From Membranipora membranacea (taxonomy: Eukaryota > Bryozoa > Gymnolaemata > Cheilostomatida > Membraniporidae): a stretch of 64,000 nt of DNA. This document shows positions 27,101 to 39,100 of the stretch, one piece after another. The stretch lies in assembly GCA_914767715.1 (NCBI GenBank), contig OU612066.1, positions 24,526,283 to 24,590,282 on the forward strand. Reading direction: 5' to 3'. The position numbers and the translations under genes are program-made. Every line of letters begins with the position of its first letter. The first letter of the stretch is position 1. The notes under the pieces were generated by a model, which saw only the letters and a program-made list of their open reading frames with translations, made no database searches and was not told the origin of the DNA.

Positions 27101-30100
27101 TTTAATGTGCCTTATTCAGCTTTCAGATAGAATCTATTTTAGTTTTATCTTGTTATCAATGATGTTATCAGGGCAGGATATCCAGTTAATAGATCCTACT
27201 CGGGAATGCAAATCTTATCTACACAATCTCATTAGCATCAGTTAAATAAGGTGGGAAATCTCAACAGTTTTGCATCTCTATACTTATTAGCATTTTCAGT
27301 TGATGAATGCTGCATATTGCACATTATATCCTGATGTCATTTGTATTGATCTAAAAGTGAGCAAGGTTGACATAATCGACTTTCCTCATCAACTAGTCTA
27401 AGCCTAATACCCATTGGGACAACCCATATTTATTGGTCATCCACATTACATAGATATAGTTAGTGACAACATTAATCATTTTTCTAAATGACCTTGACCC
27501 AAATTCACCCAATGACCTTGACCTACCTGGTTCTTCCTCACTGTCACTGATAGAGTGCTCCTCCATCTTCTCAGGTCCGACCATAGAGTATTTGTAATCC
27601 TCATGTAGATCTTCTGTAGACCCTGTCGAGTCTGTCACAGTCTGTAATACCTGCTCTACAGACACATATCCTAGTCTCTTAGCTATTTGTAGTGCTGTTA
27701 CTCCATTCTACAAAGTGAACAAGTTAAAATGTTAGAATGTGGGAGATTCACTCAATCCTTGTGCTGGCACCTAGATTGGATCATTAAAATATGCAGGTGT
27801 ATCAAAATTTCCTGTCTTAGACGTGGGGGGGGGGGGGTAATGGTATTGGACTCTACTCTTCAGAGAACAAATAATTGACATCCAAATTTTCATCAGTATG
27901 CCATAGAAATTTGAAGGAAACTGTCTGATACAGCGTCAAATGACAGGGGCTGAGTGTATTATAAATAAGGTATAAGGTTATTCTGAACAAACGATTGATT
28001 ATGAGCTCACAAAAAATACAAATGTAATATATGCTAAATTTACAGAAAAACAACAACATTATGATTCCAAATATAAGATATCAAATATTCAGACTTACAT
28101 TAGTTTTGGCGTTTGGAGTGGCTCCATTCTTCAGCAGTAGGTTGACGACCAGTACATGGCCCTGTTGGGCAGCTTGGTGAAGTGGTGTATACCCAAGCTA
28201 CAAAATATGACAACAAAATAAAAATACAAAAACTGAAGAGTAGGCAATTTATTGTTGTGGAACCTGGCTTTGCAGTTATTTGCTAGACGAGTGAGGTTAC
28301 AGATGGAGCCAGTGATCAATTCACATGATATCTCAAATTTTTATGGGCCTATTAAAGCAGTAAAGTCTGAGTCAACTCAAACCATTAGTTGATTCCAAGA
28401 ATTCACAAATGTGAAGCTGGAAAAAAAATCAATCTATTCATTACTACATCTGCCTACAGCAAATCCAAGACGACTATGATACCTTTAGTACATTTACCTC
28501 AGAAATGTTGGCAACATTAACCAAATGTAATTTTCTGGTGTTCAATATGGGCCTGTATTCTTATTTGGTAGGGATGGGAAACCAGTTGTTAGAATAACCA
28601 ACGAAAGCAAAAAATATTAACCATCTGAATTGCTTGACATTATGAAGTTGCTCCTGTGGGAATATATCATCTGTTAGAAACATCGAGGCAGCTTACCCTG
28701 GTTTTGGCGTCGACATCAGCTTCTCTGGCTAATAAGAATTTGACCATATTGATCTGTCCGAAATGACTAGCAGTGTGTAGAGGAGTGTATCCAGCCTTGG
28801 TGGTCGGGTCGATGGCAGCTTCGTACTTACACAGAATCTCAGCCACGTTGACGTGATCCTCTTGAGCGCATAAGTGCATTGGTGTGAGACCATTCTGTTA
28901 AATAAAGACGAAGAAAATGTTATGTTTAATAGGGATGAAAAGATCTTATATGGTTAGTGGGAGCAGGAAAAATTCTCTTCTGGGAACTTAGAGAATTGTG
29001 TTATCAGAAATAACACGGAACAACTTGGAGCACAGATTACTTTGAGATCCATTTCTGGATAGAAGTTAAAAAAGTAAATTTCACTAAATAATCTTGCTCC
29101 TTAAATTGTGAGGCTTGTGTACAAGACCTTCCCAATTAGACCTAAAATGGTTCAGTAAACTTATTTGGTTTAAGCCCTTCCACTACCATCGGAGAGTACA
29201 CATAGGTGAACAGGTCGGATCAGTTTCAACCCCGCTGCCATCAATCAATTCTAGGCCAAGTTGTACGTTATAAGAAAGCATTGATGTCTGTAACTTTTTC
29301 CAGAACAAAAGCCCGTTGTATCGAGTCAGCCGGCAGCGATGTGCACTAAAAGTCCTGAGCCATTTTTTAAATATTGATGTGATGATATAACACATCCTCG
29401 TGTAAAAAAAATCAATTCAGTTTGCAAACTGCAAACACTGCACACCGCCTCTGTGTATAGGGTAGTTATATGTGAATAACTGATGATTCGACCTGCCCCT
29501 AGAGATTGTGTTTTACCGGCTAAAAACCATTCAAAAGTACTTGTCTTAACCAAGTCTGCATTCACATGGCTTTGAATATTTAATATGAGAGGGAAGCTGC
29601 AGGGTTTAAGGAGGCAGGCTGCAGGTAAACCTCTAAGTGCTTTTACGTGTCAAATGAGAGCATGCCCCTAGTCACCTCACACATGAGGACTTTTATGCAG
29701 TCATCATTCGGACTTGGTTGTTTAACAACCTTGCTTGAACCCACTTTAACTGACATAATTTACACAAATATGACTTAAATTCAGGCCAAATTTTCTGACA
29801 TATTTTCTTTCGGCTGAGTAATGATTGCTAATGCCAAGAATGATGATTAAGATGCCGTTTTTATCAATCAGTATTGGCAGCATTCCTTCTGATTATCATC
29901 TGATCAATTCATCAGCATGTTTCAATGCTGACTGTAGAATATCATAAGCGGAAGCTTTAGCTCTCCAGGGAGCCTCGGTATCAGAATCATATGAAAACTT
30001 GTTGACCGAATTTCAACTGCCCGATATCGGACTGCCTATCAATGACCGAGATCTAGATTCTGAATTCCTCTGAGCAAGGAACTCACCCAAACTCCTTTCT

Positions 30101-33100
30101 CCAAGGAATTAAAACCCTAGATCGTAGTTTCTCGAAGGAGTTAGTTCCTCACAGTTAAAAATCGGGAGCGATTTGTCTTTCCATGATTTTCTGTATCTTC
30201 GGACTGAGTACTGGGGTGGTTAATATGTTAGGTTATTGTTATGCCTTACATTCTCTTCTCTACATCAATTTAAAAATTCGGTCTCAGAACCAAAGTCCAA
30301 GACCGATGGTGGTACGTAAAGTTTTTGTGGTGCCACCATAGACATAGACATATTCAACAATTCTACTCCACAGTCATTTAAAAAGTCAGTACAAAAGCAC
30401 AGAAGACCGAGTGACATACCGTGGCGTAGCAGTTAGAGTTAGCTCCACTCTCCAGCAGTAATGAGACCATATCAGTATGACCTTCCTGAGAGGCGAGGTG
30501 TAGAGGAGTGAATCCATTCTTACTCTCAGCGTTAGACCGAGCTCCGTACTCCAGTAGTGAGGTGCCTATGTCCATCTGGTTCTTCTTGGCAGCAATGTGA
30601 AGTGGTGTGTATCCATTCTGTATAATTAGTCAAACATTTAATACATTAAAATCATGAGTAGGTGTATAGATACTATAAACTTTGGGAAAATAGCCATTTC
30701 TATTTAAATGTAAAATTGTCACAGTCACTTCCCGAAGACCTTTTTTTCATTTTTTGATAATTTTGTCGTGTAACGACAGCTTTCAGTAAAATCAATAACA
30801 TTTCTGAGTTTTTTGAGGTTCCAATATTCAGAAACCCATTAGTTGGATCATTTCAAGCCCAATGTTTCCACTGTCACAGTACATTGAGTGACTCTGTGTG
30901 TCAATCCTGTCTACCTTAGCTTGACAATGTGGTGAAGCTCTGAATTCCTCGAGCAGTAGTAGTACTACATGAGGTTTGTTGTAATGCGCTGCTACATGTA
31001 GAGCTGTGAGACCATTCCTACCCTGCATATCAGGCAGAGCACCTCTCTGTAGGAGCAACCTGGCTACTCCCAGCTGTCCGTACTTAGCAGCTATGTGTAG
31101 AGGTGTCATTCCCTTCTGTAAATACAAATACAGTAGCATTGTGTATAAAATTTGCCAACAGATGGGTATTAATATTACTTAAAAAACATTTTAACTAGAT
31201 TTTTTTGGGAAATTCTATGATATAATATGCTAACAGCATTTCAACAATGCAACTTGAGCCAAGGATTACCAGCAAGATCAGTTTCCAACTCTTGTTATTA
31301 CCATTGACCTAGGTATTGACCTATGTATTCTCATTATGGAACGCTCTTTGGCATATTAATTGAAGCCATTTTTTAATTAGCGGAACTCCAGTAAACTTAT
31401 GGCAATCTACTAGCCTTGTCACCCGGCCACTGTGGCCACGTGACATCTACATCATCATTGACAAACCTTAGTGACAGAGTTTGGAGAAGCTGATTGGTCG
31501 ATGAGTACACCAATGACCTCTTCGTGACCTTCCTTGGCAGCAATGTGTAGTGGAGTGTATCCGTCTTTAGTGACAGCTTCAGGGTCAGCTCCATGTTGGA
31601 GTAAGAGCAGCACATTATCTACATTACCCATACGGGCAGCTATGTGTAGGGGTGTCTGCTGCTCCTGCAAGTGGATCAAACGATCATTTATTTTAGCTTA
31701 GTCTAAGGGGTAAACCCAGTTGACTCCCTCTCTGATATGAGAGACAGAAAGGATAACAAGAACCATCCAACAAACAAACTTATTCATATAGCATGCTGGA
31801 TGACATTGCACTTTGACAACATAGCAGTAGAAATACAAAATGAAGTGCAGTATCTCAAAGGCCCCTTTTATTGGGCTGTCTTTGCAAAAGAGGCCCTTTG
31901 AGATAAGGCTAGTTTTGAGTATTAAACTTATCGGAGGGGACAACACCCGACTGTGGCATCCCTTAAGAAGAGTCAGGCTTCTTGGCAAGTACTATGGGAA
32001 GCTATAACAGGTAACAGGTAACAGGTAACCTGTAACATGATTCGTATTATTTACCCTGGCTTTAGCGTTCACATCAGCTTTGTTTCTAAGTAGTATCCTC
32101 ATCACATCAGTTTGATTGGCCCTGGCGGCCAGGTGAAGGGGTGTCTCACCCCTCATAGTTCTGTCGTCTACGCCTGCTCCATTATTCAACAAACTCAGCA
32201 CTATGTTCATGTTACCTGAAGGGAAAAGATCATAAGAATTTCAGGATTTGGATTAAAATATTCTAACGCTTCAAAAGCTATTCTAAGTCTATAAGGTCTA
32301 TAAAGTTCAAAGTGTGCTATTGATCAACAGAATGATCCAATGTAGCCTGTCTTGACAACTTTGTCAAGACAGGCTAGATCCAATGGTATATTCACTTAAT
32401 CATGCACTCATTGAAGTATATGAAAAATAAGTGCAAAAATTGGAAGAAAAGGTTTCCAACCTTTAAGAAAAAATTAATATTGTGTCACAATTAACCACAG
32501 TCTCAATACCTATTTAACCATAGACATAATTAATAATAAGTCTATGTCTTTAACAAGTTCTGTCAACCCTAGTTTATTGTTCGATGTTTCTTTTTGGAAA
32601 AAGCTACCAATCAACCCTAAGCTTACATGTTTTTATATCGCCAATGGAAATCATATATACTGAAACTATAAAAACATTTCATAAAAAGAAGAGAGGAAAT
32701 GACATACCCATGAATGCAGCAACATGAAGTGGTGTAAGTCCCGACTCAGTCGTAGCTCCAATAGAGGCTCCAAACTTCAGTAGAAGTTCTACGACTTTGA
32801 TTCTGTTCTTCTTACATGCAATGTGTAGGGGTGTGAATCCATTCTACAGAATAAAAACCAGACGTTGTAGGCGAAAGGCATACGAGATAAAAAAAATTTG
32901 CAGTACACTTCATTATCCCCTAGCCAAGTCTGTGTATATTAGAGTTGTCAAAAATAGATAAAAATAGAGCAAAAATAGATAAATATAGGCCATCCAAGTG
33001 TAGAACAACCAAAAGACAAAATACCTTTTTTTGAATTTTATATGCGACTTTTTAACTAATGCAGCTCAGACTCCTTTTATTTTTATTTTTCCATGTATGT

Positions 33101-36100
33101 GCTGTAAATTCGATGCTATCAACCTATCACAGGATGGATATTAGAATTTAGGCAATAAACAAACTTCAAACTTCAAAGGTAATATATACATTTGGCAGGC
33201 TTCAAGGACACAGAAAAAAGCCATGTCTAGTATTTGTTCAAGGTTAATTCCAAACAGGACACAGGTATAGTGATATTGCAAATTTGTTTCTGAACTTGAA
33301 AATGACAATTGAATACCGTCAAAACAATATTTTGGATTCAAATCAAAATCTCTACAGTAAATAGCAACGGTGAGTGATTCCATATATTACTGTGTATAAA
33401 AATCCAAATAAATTTCTCAAACTGGTGAGTCATTTATAATGGTATATTCACGTATATTACATATAAAATATATTTATGATCATTCCACGTATTATTCTGT
33501 ATAAGAATCGGAATCCATTTTTAATTAAAGCATATATAGCAAACATCTTACCAGAGCTCTGGCATTGACATCACAGTTTCTGTCTAATAGTAGTTTAGCC
33601 GTTTTCACATGACCATAGTGAGCGGCCACATGGAGGGCGGTCAGGTAGTCCACACTGACTTCGTTCACATTAGCCTTAGCGTGGAGTATCAGTCTGGCAC
33701 AATCTACATGGTCTCCCTGAGCAGCCATGTGCAGGGGAGATAATCCATTCTAAAGGGAAATAGAAAATAATGGAAGTGTTAAAAACTGCTAAGGTTTTAT
33801 CGTATATAGGAGGAAGGGAATGTCGGCTTTAGACTTGACGTGCTTTTTGTAGAGCCTGAATAAACTATCATGCTTCCCCTGGAATTCTATCGAAACAGCT
33901 TCTGGCGATATTTGAACGACATTATTACAGGTTTTTCATGGCCGGCATATTTCTGCGCAATTTCCCTTTGGAACTCTCCATGCTGTGGAATGTAGGTCAG
34001 CAGCTTGATAAATTACAACGCTGCCAACTCTAGCTTATCGATCTTCTGTTTATGACTCAACGTCAGATAACAATCGCTCATTAGGCAGCAGAAATTAGCG
34101 AGAAAAAATGTTTTGCCGATGAGAATCAGAATGAGCCGGTAAAAAGGCAACATAAGCATCTAGAGCTCAGACATAATCAATAATTACTGCATTCTCAAGT
34201 ATGATTTCATACAACTTCTAGTTCTAACAATTCTCAAGTTTTCAAGGCTTCTCTATACTAAAAGGTCATATTGATGTTGTGTAATCTAACAGATGTTTCC
34301 AAAGCTGTTGATGCTATAAAAACCACTTGCATCTGAGTTCAACAAAAACTCTCCAAAGTTTAATCACCTCTATGAGATCTGGCTGAGGTAAATATACCGG
34401 GCAGCAGGTTTGAATGAGATGGAAATTAACCCACTCTTATTGCTTACATCCCTGCAGGCATCAATTTTAAATGTGCAATCAGGGAAACCCGCACCAGCTT
34501 AGGTGCTGACAGGGCGCTGAAAACTAGGCTAGTTCAGGTTGCCGCTTGTAATAGTTCCTCATAGCCTAAATTCACCTGAGCAAAGGTCTTTAAAGGTGTT
34601 TTTCTAGACTCCGTTTCATTACCTGTGTTGAAATATCAGCCCACTATGCTTGCCCATTAGCTAAGTGCAAAGAAGTAATACCGTTCGTGCATGTACAGAC
34701 AGGACTGGTGGCAACTTACTCTTGTTTTGGAGGAATGATCGGCATGGTTTTCTAGAAGATAATCGACGACCCTGACATATCCGCTCCTTGCGGCGCAGTG
34801 TAGGGGTGTCAATCCGTCCCTGGTTTGTATATTTATGTGTGCTTCCTTCTGAAGCAGTAATTGAATCATAGAGAGTTGTCCCCACTTTGCAGCCACATGC
34901 ATTGGAGAGATGGCATTCTACAACAGATAATTTAAAAAATAATTATATTATTATATTATATGTTCTTAGACATTTTTCTATGCGATGGTAAAGGTACCCT
35001 ATGCACCCGTATAGCCACAATCACTACAGCATAGCAAACTTCAATTTCAAAATAACATGAGTTATCAGTAATTAATTGAGATAGCCTAGCCCCGTAGATA
35101 CAAAAACTTCACATCTATGCTAGAGCCCTAGATGACGTTTTTGAGACCTGTTCAAAATACATATAATAATGGACATTTTATAATTCTTGACCTTGACTTT
35201 GAGCAGAGAGTGAAAATTGCTGCCCACACCGCGGATCTCACCTTAGCTTTGTAGTTGACATCAGCTCCCATTTCTATAAGTAGCTTAGCTACGCTGACTT
35301 TTCCGTAATGTGCAGCAATGTGCAGAGGTGTAAACCCGCTCTGAAATCAGAATAGTTGTATGCATTAAATGAGATGCAACAAGGTGAGCCTCAAAAACGT
35401 GGTTGAGTATCTTGGCATTGAAGATGCCCTGACCAATATAGCAATCATTATCAAACAGGCATTCAAAGCGGGTATAATATCTATCGATCTATCTAAAATA
35501 TTAAAATGCATGCAACGGTTTATTATGTAAAAAAATGGTTCAAACTTCAAACCACATTCGGATAAAAAAATTCTGATCACTGATGAAAAAGTGGTAGCCA
35601 TCATGACATGGTATGTCAATAAACATATAAAAACCTGTTATTCATTTATTTATATGTTTATGGGTGTGTCATTCCGAGCTGGGATTATACTAGAGCAGCC
35701 AAGGCAGGATGTGGAAGCCAAACTTTTTAATTAGTAGAGAGTAATATTAGATTAAATTTAAATTCAAAATTAAAAATAAGTTAAAAAACATCATAAATAA
35801 TATCGGCATAAGGTATTATTGAAACATCCAAGTTTTACTACAGCAAACATTTCCTTCATTTTTACCTTAGTAGTATCGTTGACTAGGGCTACCTGTTAGA
35901 ATTAAAGATGAGGGAGGGGCGTAAATAAAACATGCTACAATTTACAACTTGGAAAGAGCAACTAACAATAAATCTTGACTACATTGAGTAGGCTACTTTT
36001 TAAATATACAAGAGTCAGGTAGGGGCTTTTACTTGATGATTAAGAACGGAAGACTCTACAGACAGAAGTAGTACAATAAGCCTGTTGGCATTGGACTCCC

Positions 36101-39100
36101 AGGGTCGATTGGTTGGACTTTGAGTGTCATTTTTAACAAACCAAAGCCAGGAAGGTGTATTGACTACTGATTCAATAAGATGTACAACAAGCCTATTTGG
36201 AGCAGACCTCCGGGTAGCATTACCTCTAAAGCCACATAAGTCAATATAAGTCAAAACAACGTAATAGACCCTGTACAAGGAATTTACACTAGGGAGGGAT
36301 GCTATAAGTAGGTGGAAACAACAATAAATAATTGGAGGAGATAATTCCTCTCCACATAGACCAAACATACCATAGACTCCTTATCTGGACTCTCTCCCTT
36401 CAGCAGTAGTTTGGCAGCACTGACATCATCCTTCTTGGCAGCGATGTGTAGGGCGGGCAGTTTAATTTTACTCCCCTGACCATACTCGAGAAGGACAGTA
36501 ACAGCTTTATCACTACGCTGCTGTAGCGCCACAGCTAGAGGTGTATACCCTTCCTAAAAATAAAGAAAGACAAGAATTACAGTACATATTCATAATCTAT
36601 ATATAAATATTCATATTATATATGTTATACAGGTGGTACATAAATCTGCAATGAAAATTTTAAGCATTTCCACTGAAACATTTCCACTTAGCTTCTCACC
36701 AAACAGTGTGGGGTAGGGTTGGCCGGATGGCGAACCAAAGGAGGGAGGTTTTTAGAACAAAACAAAGTTGAGGGTACAGTTACAGATCCCTCTATCTCTA
36801 TCACATTCCCATAAAAAGAACCCCTGCTGTTAGATTTTATTGTATATCTAAACACGGATGTACTTTTGTAGCCGGACTATTAAGACTTGCTTCGGTATTC
36901 AACCATTAAGCCATAAGTACAAAATTCCATAATCTACCTCAACCAGTTACCACATTCAGGCAGAGGGCTTTTACCAAATCAATAGTTGATAATTTCCGAT
37001 CAGGCGCTCAGACATGATCCCCACCCAACAGCTCATAAGGGTGTGAACACAAATAAAGCTGATTTCCTGCTGTAATAATAAGCCCTATGACTGCACCATT
37101 TCTTCATTCACATTTCAGACACAGATTTTACGTCATGTTAAATCATTTATAGGTCGATAATGTAGGTAGGTGCGTGGCTAGGCAGGTATATGTCAGCCAG
37201 GAATACAAATACATGAATTAACCAAATATAATTAACTACCAGTAGCAGCTGTATTGCCCATTACCTATTGTGTGTCTATCAAAACCACTTGCGAGTTGTA
37301 AATAGCAAAGCAGGGCAAGAGTGGACTAGCTCTGATGCTGTTTAACTAGCAGAAGTTGTGATTCGGTTCAGCTGGGTTTACAAGTTAAAACCCCCTAGAG
37401 ATCATCAAATAATTAGTCATATTTCATAAATGCACTCTGCTGACGCTTGATTGCAATTTGTTGTGGCATTATTGACAACACGAGACCACTTGACCATAAA
37501 TGGTCAATATTTTGCCTGGAGCTAACTCTTGGTAATATTGTACTGTTAGTCTCAGTCAAGTAATCATGCTGTTTCTGCACTGGTCTAGTGAATTAATATG
37601 TGAGGAAGCCTGGGAGGAAATCGACACAGGAGTCATTAGAGTACATTTGTTGGTCTTTTGAGGGCTAATCTGCTCAATAATCAATCCGTTTGTCTCATAA
37701 GCTTCCTTCCCATTAAATTCTCAAGCAATGGTGGCCGGAATAAGCTGCCGCAGGTTGGATTTTTTTGCAAACCTTATCATAATATTTCTATGGTGTTTTT
37801 CACCGCTAATTAGAATTGCAAATTGCAGAGTCCCTAGCTGAAATATTCATTCAGACCGCTTGCATTAGTACCAGAGCATAATAGAATAAAATAATAAAAT
37901 GGAGTGGCCACGGACAAAACTTTGATAGTAAAAGTATTCGCTTAGAGCGATACCACCCACAAACTAGTATCAGCATCTTAGCGGGATAATCTGTTACGAC
38001 TAAGATGTAATTTTCGCACCGAACCTATCTCCCTTAGGACATGTTTGGGTAGAGATAAGATTTGGGTTATCTCAGCATGCAGTTGACTTTCATCTTTTAT
38101 GAGAGGGGAGGTCCACCGTTTTACAGCTCATGTACCCAAACTTGTTCTAAACACAACTGCGCACTCTAGTTTTGAGTACACACTGCCAACCCAATGCACT
38201 TGCTATTCTATAAACATTTCAACTGTAGTAAAATGTTAACAACAGCCAAAAACTATTCTCATCATGAAATTGCACCAACGTTCAAGCAGCACTCACAAGC
38301 TGTATTGATTTCACAGTCTCAAAAGCGGTTCTCATGTTTGATCTAAACGAAGGCTAGTCCCAGACTCCCTCAACACCCTCAACAATTCCACACCCAATAA
38401 CAGAGCAAACACTAAACAGTCTCGAGCACACCAAAGTTTCATCATGCAGTCAATACCGTCAGTAGCGCGAGAACTAAACTAATTTGTTGGTAATGGGAGT
38501 GAAAGGTTTCTTCCGTCCCCAACAAGATAGCCGTTGCGCTCAAGGTAAGATCATAGGTACATTTACCTCTGTGGTTACAGTAGCGCGAAAGCTCAACTAC
38601 TTGTGGAGGACTTCTATCGTCCCCAACCAAACAGCGATGTTCTTAAGTTACGCAGATATTTATATAAGATCACATTTTAAGATCACAGATATATTTACCT
38701 CTGTGGTTAGACTAGGGTCTGCACCGTGCTCTAGTAGGAACCTGACGATGTCGTCTTTGTTTTCCTGCGAGGCCATGTAGAGAGGTGTAAAGCCGAGCTG
38801 TGACTGAGCGTTGATAGGACTCCCATGTTCTATCAGCAGCTTGACCACGTGTAGCTTACCTCCGAGGGCAGCAATGTGCAGGGCAGTGTTACCTTTCTGT
38901 AATGATATAATGATGAATGCTGTTGATAATTTCAGGTATATCCACCATTTATGCTTTTCTAAACCCAAGTCAGAAGCTGGATGGGCTAGTACAAAGTTTT
39001 AATCAAACATTGGTGCCTCTTCGTGAGATAGCACAGAAAAATGGTAAAAAAAAACATGAAGATCAACTTAAACTTTGTGGATGATTGCAGGTATATCCAC

